A stretch of 63,648 nucleotides of DNA from an uncultured Erysipelotrichaceae bacterium (lineage in GTDB: Bacteria > Bacillota_I > Bacilli_A > RF39 > UBA660). A program made the translations under genes and the position numbers. Numbering within the stretch: the first letter of the stretch is position 1; every line of letters begins with the position of its first letter. The notes below the pieces were generated by a model. It made no database searches, was not told the DNA's origin, and saw only the letters and a program-made list of their open reading frames with translations. Where the stretch lies: NCBI GenBank assembly GCA_902798815.1, contig CADBYH010000005.1:1-63648 (forward strand). The letters are read 5' to 3'. Below, in pieces: positions 34,651 through 42,962 of this stretch.

Positions 34651-34740
34651 TCCGACTATACCTAATTATAACATAAAAAATTAAAGATTAAAACTTTGAT
34701 AAAAATAAAAGTATGATATATAATTATTTCAGGTGATATT

Positions 34741-35043
34741 ATGAAAAAATTCAATGAACTAGATGAAAGCTTTGTATGTGAAAATTGTAAAAAAGAAGTT
34801 CCTCCTCTAGTATATTCATCAAGAGACCATTGCCCATACTGCTTATATTCAAAACATGTTGATATTAATCCAGGAGATAGAAATAATCCTTGTAAAGGAT
34901 TACTAAAACCAATAGAAATAGAAAAATATAAAGACTCATATAAAATTGTTTATAAATGTGAAAAATGCAATGAAATACATAAAAATATCATCGCAAAAGA
35001 CGATGATATGAACGAAATAATAAAAGTATCTAAAATAAATTAA
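34741..35043 (+). CDS. RNHCP-domain zinc-binding protein (100 aa)
   Basis: The N-terminal CENCKKEVPP, the central SSRDHCPYCLYSKHVD followed by PGDR, and the C-terminal CEKCNEIHKN match the RNHCP family, a small probable zinc-finger protein of unknown role. AGGTGATATT precedes the ATG. It is the only confident plus-strand protein gene in the window. The Cys/His sites number enough for two zinc knuckles. Confidence 0.85.
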   Translation: MKKFNELDESFVCENCKKEVPPLVYSSRDHCPYCLYSKHVDINPGDRNNPCKGLLKPIEIEKYKDSYKIVYKCEKCNEIHKNIIAKDDDMNEIIKVSKIN

Positions 35044-35064
35044 GACTGCATAATATGCAGTCTA
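35044..35064. terminator. bidirectional intrinsic terminator
   Basis: The perfect inverted repeat GACTGCATA / TATGCAGTC sits between the convergent RNHCP and sortase genes, with T-rich DNA on the plus side and A-rich DNA on the other. Confidence 0.65.
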
Positions 35065-35066
35065 TT

Positions 35067-36017
35067 TTAATATCCAACTAATCTAGCATGAATAACCTTT
35101 CTACCTAAATTATCATCAGTACATGTAGATAATGTAAGTATTCTTTCATTTTCATCTAAATTAATTCCAAAATCAAATTTACTTCTATTTTTTAAAGAAA
35201 CTAAAAATTCATTATACTCATCAAGACTACCAAAATTTGTCTTAAGATAATAAACTTCCGCATCACTATAATAAACAGAGAAAATTTCATAAGTATATTT
35301 ACCTGACTCTGTTAATAATATAATTCTATGACTAGAATTTCTAAACCATTTCTCAGTAAATAAATTTGATAAACTACCAAAAGCTGTTTTATTAGTTAAA
35401 TTATGTCCATAAATAATAGTATTATAATCATCAGAACTAACATTATTTCTATAATCCATAAAGATCCATCCTGATGAAGTATAATTATTATAAAAGCTAT
35501 GATTTAAATAATAATCATTATTATCTGTCTTTAATACAGGATAATTAACATTTGTACTATCAACAATAACCCAACCAACTACATTTGGATTGAGTTTTTT
35601 TAATTCTTTAAAATCAATATCTTCTATTTTATATGAAGAAAACTTTTTATATAAATTAAGTTGTTCTCCATTTGATTTTGGATTATCTTCATTTTTTTGA
35701 TTATCTGTTTTATCATCTACTTCATTAGTATCTGGAACATAAACAACTAAATCATCAGTTTTATGATAATATATTTCAAATATCATTCCACAACAAACAA
35801 TAATAATTATAACCAAAAGAACTGTAGGATTATTCTGAAGTCTTTTAAAGAAATCTCTAATTTTAATAATTATTTTATTATTAAACATTTTACTAAGAAG
35901 ATAAAATGGAAAATAAAAATAAAAGAAAAAACCTTTAGATAAAACAGTACACAAACTATAAAAACCTTTTGCTGTCGTATCAAATATAAACTTTATAAAC
36001 TTAAATACATATTTCAT
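35067..36017 (-). CDS. class B sortase (SrtB-like), 316 aa
   Basis: An N-terminal TM region (about residues 20-90, including a helix around 68-82) is followed by the sortase beta-barrel. Catalytic His lies in NTIIYGHNL, catalytic Cys in LTLSTCTDD and the essential Arg in RKVIHARLVGY. The preceding NPNVVGWIVVD-type and YYLNHSFYNNY segments, with the extra helix, are class B features. It would join surface proteins to the wall or to each other. I see no obvious sorting signal in the window's surface proteins. The start overlaps the stop of the 85-aa gene. Confidence 0.92.
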   Translation of the reverse strand: MKYVFKFIKFIFDTTAKGFYSLCTVLSKGFFFYFYFPFYLLSKMFNNKIIIKIRDFFKRLQNNPTVLLVIIIIVCCGMIFEIYYHKTDDLVVYVPDTNEVDDKTDNQKNEDNPKSNGEQLNLYKKFSSYKIEDIDFKELKKLNPNVVGWVIVDSTNVNYPVLKTDNNDYYLNHSFYNNYTSSGWIFMDYRNNVSSDDYNTIIYGHNLTNKTAFGSLSNLFTEKWFRNSSHRIILLTESGKYTYEIFSVYYSDAEVYYLKTNFGSLDEYNEFLVSLKNRSKFDFGINLDENERILTLSTCTDDNLGRKVIHARLVGY

Positions 36018-36271
36018 AATATCTCATCATCCTTTATAGGAAAAGATCTTAAAGATGTATTATCATCAAGTATTTCAATATCATCATTAGAAATATTTAC
36101 CCCAGAACAAGGTACTAAAATTGGTGCTTCTTCATCTTCCTCTCTAATATCAAAAAAATCAATTTTTTCTTCATTTTTATTTTTTTTAATTAATTCAAAA
36201 AGAGTAACAAAAAGTCCAGTAATAAATGAACATAATAGTATTAATAATAATACTTTAAATACTATATTCAT
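36014..36271 (-). CDS. small single-TM protein (85 aa), sortase neighbour
   Basis: The N-terminal TM helix (about residues 3-25) is followed by a basic patch and an acidic cytoplasmic tail (KIDFFDIREEDEEAPI). The ribosome binding site is AAGGAAGTG. It overlaps the sortase start (ATGA), so it is translationally coupled to the sortase. Function unknown. Confidence 0.6.
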   Translation of the reverse strand: MNIVFKVLLLILLCSFITGLFVTLFELIKKNKNEEKIDFFDIREEDEEAPILVPCSGVNISNDDIEILDDNTSLRSFPIKDDEIL

Positions 36272-36374
36272 AATATCACTTCCTTTATTTTATATTACTC
36301 TCATACAATTATATTATATATCAGAATAATAAAGAGAGTGCACAATTATGTAAATCTAAATGTCTACTTTACAC

Positions 36375-36725
36375 CTAATCTTTAGGTTTAAATATTAAAG
36401 CAAATATAAAAGAAAAAACTATTGCTGCACTAATACCAGGAGCAGTCATATCAAACATTCCCATAAATAGACCTCCAAATCCCGCAACATGAGTTTTTAA
36501 TATTGCTCCATGTATTAAAGAATGCCCAAAACTAGTTATCGGTAAAAGAGCTCCTCCACCTACGACTTTTATAATATAATCATAAATATTGAATGTATCC
36601 AAAAAAGCTCCCATACATACTAAAAGAGAAATCACATGACCTGGTGTTAATTTACTATTATCAATAATCATTTGAGAAATCATACAAATAAATCCACAGA
36701 ATAAAAAGGAATTAAAAAGTAACAC
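36375..36725 (-). CDS. spoVAE: stage V sporulation protein AE
   Basis: 116 aa, polytopic, GTG start with GGAGGTGGTGTA overlapping the spoVAD stop. The family pattern is clear: TPGHVISLLVCMGAFLDTF, GGGALLPITSFGHSLIHGA and FGGLFMGMFDMTAPGISAA. It is part of the SpoVA channel that moves dipicolinic acid into the forespore and out during germination. Confidence 0.93.
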   Translation of the reverse strand: MLLFNSFLFCGFICMISQMIIDNSKLTPGHVISLLVCMGAFLDTFNIYDYIIKVVGGGALLPITSFGHSLIHGAILKTHVAGFGGLFMGMFDMTAPGISAAIVFSFIFALIFKPKD

Positions 36726-37714
36726 TACACCACCTCCAAACTAATCGCATGACATATTGAATTAATGTTTTCTTTTTGAAATAAAAGTGTAGGAGAAAAT
36801 AAAGCACCAGTTGCCATTAATAGAACTCTCTTAATTTTTTTATTAATCATCAACTGATAGATATATGAATACGCAACAAGAGCACTACAAGCAGGACCAC
36901 TAGCTCCAGCATGAACATCTTTTTGTTTTTCTAAATCATATAGTAATACACCACAATCATTATAATTATCCATAACAATGCCATAATTAGTATTCATATA
37001 ATCTTTTACTATTTCAACACCATACTTTCCTAAATCTCCAGTTAAAACTAAATCATAATAATGTATATCTCTTTTTGTATCATCTAAATGTCTTTTTAAT
37101 GTATCAATAACACTAGGTGCCATTACACGACCCATATCATTAGGATCATTCTGTTCATAATCAACTATTCCTCCTAATGTAGCACATTCAACTTTAATAT
37201 TACTTTTATTATTAGACAATAAACAGCTTCCAGAACCAGTAGATGTAAAAGTAGAACTATTTGGTCTAGGAGCACCATATTCTGTAGGATACCTAAATTG
37301 TTTTTCAGAACTCATATTATGAGAAGAAACAACACATATAGAATTATTAATATATCCACTATTTATCATAGTTGATGCAATAATAAGTCCCAAAACACTA
37401 CTACTACAAGCACCATAAATACCTATAAATCCATTACCTATACCATTACATCCATAACATGAAGCAGTTATTTGATTAAGTAAATCTCCCCCAATAACCA
37501 AATCAATTTCTTCTTTTTTATATCCACTTTTTTTAAGTAACATAACTAAAGAATCTTTAACAAGTTTTATCTCCGCCTTTTCAAAAGAATCTTCACCAAA
37601 ATATAAATCGTCATAAGTCTTATCAAAATATTTTTTTAAAGGTCCTTTCTTTTCATAAGGACCACACACTGTAGCACACTCTTCAATATAAACATTGTCA
37701 AAATTAAATGTCAT
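36725..37714 (-). CDS. spoVAD: stage V sporulation protein AD
   Basis: 329 aa, thiolase-like fold as in SpoVAD, which binds dipicolinic acid. Segments YIEECATVCGPYEKKGPL, GIYGACSSSVLGL, FRYPTEYGAPRPNSSTFT and HAGASGPACSALV are typical. ATG overlaps the spoVAC stop (ATGA). The order AC-AD-AE matches the minimal SpoVA set of many Clostridia. Confidence 0.95.
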   Translation of the reverse strand: MTFNFDNVYIEECATVCGPYEKKGPLKKYFDKTYDDLYFGEDSFEKAEIKLVKDSLVMLLKKSGYKKEEIDLVIGGDLLNQITASCYGCNGIGNGFIGIYGACSSSVLGLIIASTMINSGYINNSICVVSSHNMSSEKQFRYPTEYGAPRPNSSTFTSTGSGSCLLSNNKSNIKVECATLGGIVDYEQNDPNDMGRVMAPSVIDTLKRHLDDTKRDIHYYDLVLTGDLGKYGVEIVKDYMNTNYGIVMDNYNDCGVLLYDLEKQKDVHAGASGPACSALVAYSYIYQLMINKKIKRVLLMATGALFSPTLLFQKENINSICHAISLEVV

Positions 37715-38154
37715 ACAACTCCTCCTAGAAAATATCTAATCAACCCAAATATCCATGCTGAAACAACACCATATACAATTGCATTTCCAGCCAATTTAAA
37801 CATGTTAGATCCAATACCATATATTAATCCCTCTTTTTTATAATCAAGAGCACTACTAGTCATAGAATGTGCAAAACCTGTAATCGGAATCAACAATCCA
37901 CATCTAAACTTATTTGCTAACTTATCAAATACCCCCAATGCAGTTAAAAAACTAGCAATAAAAATAAATAATAAAATCATAACTGATGAAGCATCACTTC
38001 TAGACATCTTCATCCATAAACAAAAAACTTCTATAATTAGTTCTCCAAGAAAACCAATTATTCCTCCAGAAACAAAAGCAATCAACAAATTTTTAGTACG
38101 ATTCTCTTCTGCTTTATGTCTATCAGCAATCTTATTATATTTAGTATTTCTCAT
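37711..38154 (-). CDS. spoVAC: stage V sporulation protein AC
   Basis: 147 aa membrane protein with SpoVAC motifs KNLLIAFVSGGIIGFLGE, LGVFDKLANKFRCGLLIPIT and GFAHSMTSSALDYKKEGL. In other sporulators it is the mechanosensitive-type component of the SpoVA channel. It follows the sigma factor gene, as sigF precedes spoVA in Bacillus. Confidence 0.94.
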   Translation of the reverse strand: MRNTKYNKIADRHKAEENRTKNLLIAFVSGGIIGFLGELIIEVFCLWMKMSRSDASSVMILLFIFIASFLTALGVFDKLANKFRCGLLIPITGFAHSMTSSALDYKKEGLIYGIGSNMFKLAGNAIVYGVVSAWIFGLIRYFLGGVV

Positions 38155-38197
38155 ATAATCACCTTTATTAGTTTAACCAACAGAAATTAAATAATAC

Positions 38198-38232
38198 AAA
38201 AAACTTAGAATTATAAATTATTTCTAAGTTTC
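38198..38232 (-). terminator. intrinsic terminator overlapping the sigma factor stop
   Basis: The minus-strand stem AAACTTAGAA / TTCTAAGTTTTTT spans the stop codon at 38211. It lies between the sigma gene and spoVAC, so expression of spoVA may depend on read-through or on a separate promoter. Confidence 0.6.
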
Positions 38233-38822
38233 TTTAATATTTTATTTTCATTTCTAGATACTTGTACTTGACTCATTCCTAATAAACTAGAAGTTTCTCT
38301 TTGAGTTAATTCTTCATAATATCTAGCATAAATAAGTTTTCTTTCTTCATCAGATAACTTATCTACCTCACTTTTTAAATCTAAAATATCAGGACTAGTA
38401 TCATCATAACATTTAAGAATATTATTATCACAATCAAAAGAAATCACTTCATCTGTCGCTATTAAAGCATTACTTATTAACTCTTCTTCAACATCTAAAT
38501 ACAATGACATCTCTAATATAGTAGGAATCCTCCCTAACTTTTGAGTCATAAAATCACGACACTTAATAATTCTTTTTTTTAGATCTACTAATTCCTTACT
38601 AACTTTTACACTACTATTCTCACGGATATACTTGTTGACCTCTCCTACAATATAATAATAAGCAAAACTAGAAAATTTAGTACCATAGTCAGAATTATAA
38701 TGCTTATATGCATCTATAAGTCCAATCATACCAACTTGATAAAGATCATCATAATCATATCTTTTAGGATACTTACTTATTATCTTATATATTAACCCAT
38801 TATAGTCTAAAAGTTCTTCCAT
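38211..38822 (-). CDS. sporulation sigma factor of the SigF/SigG type (203 aa)
   Basis: The start at MEELLDY is fixed by a perfect AAAGGAGG 4 bp upstream. Region 2 contains YDYDDLYQVGMIGLIDAYKH and FSSFAYYYIVGEVNKYIREN. Region 3 is LGRIPTILEMSLYLDVEEE and region 4 ends in LTQRETSSLLGMSQVQVSRNENKILKKL, the MSQVQVSR hallmark of SigF/SigG. It is about 50 aa shorter than Bacillus SigF, lacking most of the N-terminal extension. The location before spoVACDE suggests SigF, but no spoIIAA/spoIIAB anti-sigma genes are adjacent, so SigG is possible. Confidence 0.88.
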   Translation of the reverse strand: MEELLDYNGLIYKIISKYPKRYDYDDLYQVGMIGLIDAYKHYNSDYGTKFSSFAYYYIVGEVNKYIRENSSVKVSKELVDLKKRIIKCRDFMTQKLGRIPTILEMSLYLDVEEELISNALIATDEVISFDCDNNILKCYDDTSPDILDLKSEVDKLSDEERKLIYARYYEELTQRETSSLLGMSQVQVSRNENKILKKLRNNL

Positions 38823-38888
38823 TATCCTCCTTTCTCTATAAATATAAAATAAACTAAATTTATTTTCTATAAATACGACAAAAGTAGA

Positions 38889-38917
38889 TAAAAAAAGAAG
38901 CAAATTAATTGCTTCTT
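38889..38917 (-). terminator. terminator at the end of the surface-protein cluster
   Basis: The minus-strand stem AAGAAGCAA / TTTGCTTCTT is followed by a T-run, 13-40 bp beyond the stop at 38930. Confidence 0.8.
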
Positions 38918-38929
38918 ATATTATATATC

Positions 38930-40309
38930 TTATGAACCAGATGATGCTGATGCAGAAGGTGATTCTAACTCTTCTTCATAAATATCCTTGGTAAATCCAA
39001 AATTAATTAATAATCTTTTTGATGCTCCAAGATAATCAAGATTATCTACATCTTGTCCTTCAATCCAAATATATGCTCTTATTTTAGTAATACTATTTGG
39101 AGCAAGTCTAATAATTGGATTTCTTGATGTATTATACATATCTGCTCCTGTTAAAACAACATTTTCGGATTCCTTAAAACTATCAACTTCTTTTAAATAT
39201 TCACCAGTAGTAATAGTTCCAAAATAAGTATTAAGTCCATCATAGATATTAACATTGTTTGAAGTACCAATAACTTGATTTACACCATATGTATTAAATG
39301 ATTGTCCATCAGCAAATGCAATACCATTATGTGTTGTTGGATCCTCAGTAGGTGTACATACAGTTGAAGAATATGTAGTTGCATCAGTACGATTTCTACA
39401 TAAACGATTAAAATTACTTATTGCTTTTGGTTGATGATCTTCATCATTAGGTTCCCAAATATTCCATGTCTTTCCTTGATTTGCTGCTAAAGCAGATGCA
39501 CTACAAACACCAACTATACTATTACCTGCATTAGATGTACATCCCATTGTTTTTAGATTAGATGCTGTTGTCGTTAATGGTGCATAAGCCACCTGATAAA
39601 AAGCTACTCTCATTGAGTTTTCCATTCCATCTGTATCATCTGGATCATTTTCATTCTCCTTTGGAGGTAGAACAATATCAGAATTAGTTGTTAAATAAAC
39701 AGCTTCAGTTTCACTCTCTGTATATGCAGATGCATTAGGTAAAGTTCCTTGTGTATTAGTTGTATTCTTTAAAAAGAAATCAAATGTGATATAGTATTTA
39801 CTATCTTCTGGAGAAGTAGTTGTTACATCAAAATTTTCATCATCAGCCAAACGTTCACTAGCTTCATTTTTTATTTTTTCTGTTCTGATTCTGTAACCAC
39901 CAGTTACAGCATTTATACTGGCATTTGAGTAAAGATTAAGGTGTCCAGTAGATGTAAACGTACCTGTAGTTGATATAGGAACAAGTCCACTAGTATCAAC
40001 CCAACTATTATTTTTCATACCTTCATTAGTAAAATATTCATTACTTAAAGTTCTATTAATTTGACCAGTAGTATCCCAATCATTATCATTACCAGTAAAT
40101 GAAACTTGTAAACCTTTTAAAGTTTCAACTTTAACATCAAATTCATCAATATGTACAGTTGTAACACCAATAAACCATGCATATGTTGCAACAATTAAAA
40201 CTAATAACGTAACGCCTGATATCGCAGTTAATTTTAATAATCTTCTGTTTTTTATTTTTCTATCTTCCTCAGTATAGACAACTTCAACTATTTCATCATT
40301 ATTATTCAT
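38930..40309 (-). CDS. YAWF-signal surface protein (459 aa)
   Basis: The TM signal ends in IVATYAWFIGVTTVHIDEFDV. Landmarks in order: LQVSFTGND, TSGLVPISTTG, GGYRIR, FDFFLKNTT, two Cys pairs (MGCTS ... GVC; RLCRNR ... TVC), WNIWEPND, a DGLNTYFG segment and the C-terminal SITKIRAYIWIEGQDVDN ... INFGFTKD. A Ser/Ala-rich tail (ESPSASASSGS) follows. It is the last gene of the cluster, closest relative to the one at 59796, which has a similar Ser/Glu tail. Confidence 0.75.
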   Translation of the reverse strand: MNNNDEIVEVVYTEEDRKIKNRRLLKLTAISGVTLLVLIVATYAWFIGVTTVHIDEFDVKVETLKGLQVSFTGNDNDWDTTGQINRTLSNEYFTNEGMKNNSWVDTSGLVPISTTGTFTSTGHLNLYSNASINAVTGGYRIRTEKIKNEASERLADDENFDVTTTSPEDSKYYITFDFFLKNTTNTQGTLPNASAYTESETEAVYLTTNSDIVLPPKENENDPDDTDGMENSMRVAFYQVAYAPLTTTASNLKTMGCTSNAGNSIVGVCSASALAANQGKTWNIWEPNDEDHQPKAISNFNRLCRNRTDATTYSSTVCTPTEDPTTHNGIAFADGQSFNTYGVNQVIGTSNNVNIYDGLNTYFGTITTGEYLKEVDSFKESENVVLTGADMYNTSRNPIIRLAPNSITKIRAYIWIEGQDVDNLDYLGASKRLLINFGFTKDIYEEELESPSASASSGS

Positions 40310-40317
40310 ATAAATCT

Positions 40318-41013
40318 CTACCTCTCTTTTTTATGATATGATTTAAAATCATAATGAACTTTTAATTCACCGCCAAGTATATTATTTGTACACTCTAAAT
40401 CATTTCCTTCAACCCACATAACTATCGTATATCTGTGTTTCTCACCTGGTGAAAAATTAGTAACCTTTTGAGTTAAAACTGTATTTTTATCTTTGAAAGC
40501 AATTGTTCCAACTTCTGGAGTACCATTAATACTCTTTTTAGCATAAACTTTTGCTTTACCATCATAATATACTTTAAATCTTATAGCATCATCAACATTC
40601 TTAACGACATCATCTATTATTAATTCATCATAATAATCAACAACATCTTCTCCCATATTTTCTATAAAGAATGTATATGCTACATAACTATCACCATTAT
40701 GACTTCCTCCAGAACCATCCAAGTTATCAGGTAACCATTTTTCAGATATATTATCAAAAAAATACAACGAATCAACTTGAATAGTACTTCGATAAACCTT
40801 ATAATCAGGATCATCATATATAACAACTTTATTTTTTAAATACAAGTTCTTATCTAGAGTTATAGAAAAGAAATAACCATTATACATAAAACTAACCACA
40901 GCATAAATTGTTAGAATTAGTAATACTAGTATAACCAACAGCAAACAGGCAATTTTAAAATTTCTTTTTCTTGCTCTCAATTTTTTTGCTGTAGTTTTTA
41001 TCTCTCCATTCAT
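40318..41013 (-). CDS. short relative of the YAWF surface family (about 231 aa)
   Basis: A basic N-terminus and TM helix (IYAVVSFMYNGYF in place of TYAWF) are followed by an extracytoplasmic domain that keeps only the C-terminal part of the family pattern: VAYTFFIENMGEDVVDY and HRYTIVMWVEGNDLECTN ... KVHYDFK. The Cys-pair and WEPN regions are missing. It may be a cap or anchor subunit rather than the main subunit. The start is chosen after AGGAAG, because the GTG frame start is too close to the ribosome binding site. Confidence 0.6.
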   Translation of the reverse strand: MNGEIKTTAKKLRARKRNFKIACLLLVILVLLILTIYAVVSFMYNGYFFSITLDKNLYLKNKVVIYDDPDYKVYRSTIQVDSLYFFDNISEKWLPDNLDGSGGSHNGDSYVAYTFFIENMGEDVVDYYDELIIDDVVKNVDDAIRFKVYYDGKAKVYAKKSINGTPEVGTIAFKDKNTVLTQKVTNFSPGEKHRYTIVMWVEGNDLECTNNILGGELKVHYDFKSYHKKER

Positions 41014-41028
41014 ATTATACACTTCCTA

Positions 41029-42204
41029 TTAAGAATTTGAAAGTACAAATTTATCTTTTGTCAAACCAAAATTAATTCTAACAGAAGCATCATTTGAAAT
41101 CAAATCATAATTATCTACATCTTGTCCTTCTAGCCATATATACACTCTAACCTTTGTAATAGAATTACCTGCTAATCTAATTAAAGTAGGTTTACTACTT
41201 GTAAGGTTAGTTGCATCACTTGTTTTATATGTAACCATCTGAGTTAGCTTTGGTGAAGTACGCTCATTTATTCCATCATATATATCAACATTATCACTTG
41301 CACCTACTGCACTATTAATTGCATAAGTTGGAACATTACTTGTTGTTGTCAAAGTATCACAAGCAGTCGTTGTATATGTCCCATCGCTATTATTTCTCTT
41401 CTTACATATTCTATTAAAATAATTTACAAGTTCTGATGTATGAACATCGTGATTAGGTTCCCATATATTCCAAGTATATGTTCTCCTAGAATCTAAATTT
41501 TGAGTAGTTGGACAAACAGATGTAATACCAGTTCCTCCAGCACATGTTATTGACCTAGCAGTTGCAGCTGAATAACCATCAGCTTTTATTCTTCCTATTT
41601 CGAAGAATCCTACTCTAAGTGAATTGGCAACACCATGAGTTGTAGCTGCATTTCCATTTGCAACACTAACAGCATTAGACTCAGGAGTTAAGTAAACATC
41701 TTCAGCTCCACCCTCATTAAATTCAGAATTATAAGTTTGTCCTGTACCATTACGTATATACAAATCAAACACAAAATATCCATCAAGTTCATTAGCCATA
41801 GTATTATTTATTCTATTTGATATCAATCTATAACCACCATATGATGCAGACAAACTAGTCTTCTCATAAAATGCTAACCCACTACCCGTAGAATCAATTA
41901 AACCATTTGAAGATAATGGAATCAACCCTTCTGTAGGCACTTTATTATTATTATTACTAAATACTGATTCGATAGTCGCAGGATTAATAGTAATACTATT
42001 AGCTTGCCAATGATCTGGATCTGCATCAATAGAAAGTTCCAATCCTATCGTACTTGAAACAGTAATATTAAACTCATTTGTTTGAACTGTAGAAGTACCA
42101 ATAAACCATGCATAAGTTTCAATAACTAAGATAGTTCCAGTAATCAAAATAGCAATAAATAGTAAAAATATTTTACGCTGTTTCTTAATTCTATCCTTAT
42201 ACAT
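41029..42204 (-). CDS. YAWF-signal surface protein (391 aa)
   Basis: The signal is VIETYAWFIGTSTVQTNEFNI. Landmarks: LELSIDADPDHW, GLIPLSSNG, GGYRLIS, FDLYIRNGTG, Cys pairs (ITCAG ... SVC; RICKKR ... TAC), WNIWEPNHDVH, DNVDIYDG and SITKVRVYIWLEGQDVDNYDL ... INFGLTKD. The strong AAAGGAT ribosome binding site lies 18 bp after the signal peptidase stop, consistent with co-expression of enzyme and substrate. Confidence 0.75.
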   Translation of the reverse strand: MYKDRIKKQRKIFLLFIAILITGTILVIETYAWFIGTSTVQTNEFNITVSSTIGLELSIDADPDHWQANSITINPATIESVFSNNNNKVPTEGLIPLSSNGLIDSTGSGLAFYEKTSLSASYGGYRLISNRINNTMANELDGYFVFDLYIRNGTGQTYNSEFNEGGAEDVYLTPESNAVSVANGNAATTHGVANSLRVGFFEIGRIKADGYSAATARSITCAGGTGITSVCPTTQNLDSRRTYTWNIWEPNHDVHTSELVNYFNRICKKRNNSDGTYTTTACDTLTTTSNVPTYAINSAVGASDNVDIYDGINERTSPKLTQMVTYKTSDATNLTSSKPTLIRLAGNSITKVRVYIWLEGQDVDNYDLISNDASVRINFGLTKDKFVLSNS

Positions 42205-42222
42205 AAAACTATCCTTTCACTA

Positions 42223-42930
42223 CTATTTTAGAACTTTAATTATTTTTGGTTCATCTTCTTCAGTCTTTTTATCAATTAAAACTGAATAAACACTATTATT
42301 CTTTTTAACCTCCACTTTACTTAAAATAGTCGTTTTTGATTCACTAACTACATCACTAGGAATTTCAATATCTTCTGGAACATTAGCAACCTTTTTTCTT
42401 TTAAAACTTGATTTTAATAATTTAATATATGAATGATGTTCATCTTCTTTATCATCAACTATTAAACATATAACAAATAAAATTACTATTAAAGGAATCA
42501 ATACACCATTATTAAAAAGTGTATTTTTAACAATCCCTGTATTAGGAAATATCTTAATAACCTTCCCAACAATTTGATTATCATATATTGGTTCATCAGA
42601 AGTATTATTATGATCTCCTTTAGTTACATAAGTATTTGCATATTGTTGTACAACTCTATGAGTTATAAAATTACCATTTTCTTCATATGTAACAATATCA
42701 TTTAATTTAATATTCTTTGTATTTTTTACTAATATACAATCTCCAACATTAATAGTATTAGTCATACTACCTGTTTTTATCTCAAAAACAGAAAATCCAA
42801 AAAAGGATTTATATGTTTTTTTTAAAAAAGTTGTTTGTATATCTAAAAAGATATTGAAAAAAAGCAAGATGGAAACGCATACAATTGCAAAATCTAAAAT
42901 AATAGTTATAATCTTTTTAAATTTTTTCAT
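42223..42930 (-). CDS. SipW/ER-type signal peptidase I (about 236 aa)
   Basis: TM1 (about residues 8-30) precedes the catalytic domain. Catalytic Ser55 lies in IKTGSMTNTINVGD, the general-base His91 in FITHRVVQQY, and KGDHNNTSDEP supplies the Asp residues expected in Ser-His-Asp-type (SipW, archaeal, ER) enzymes instead of the Lys of bacterial LepB. A second TM (about residues 136-155) and a cytoplasmic tail of about 80 residues follow. It lies among YAWF-signal proteins, so it is the likely processing enzyme. Confidence 0.88.
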   Translation of the reverse strand: MKKFKKIITIILDFAIVCVSILLFFNIFLDIQTTFLKKTYKSFFGFSVFEIKTGSMTNTINVGDCILVKNTKNIKLNDIVTYEENGNFITHRVVQQYANTYVTKGDHNNTSDEPIYDNQIVGKVIKIFPNTGIVKNTLFNNGVLIPLIVILFVICLIVDDKEDEHHSYIKLLKSSFKRKKVANVPEDIEIPSDVVSESKTTILSKVEVKKNNSVYSVLIDKKTEEDEPKIIKVLK

Positions 42931-42962
42931 CAATCCACCTTCTCACCTTGTAATATCATTAA

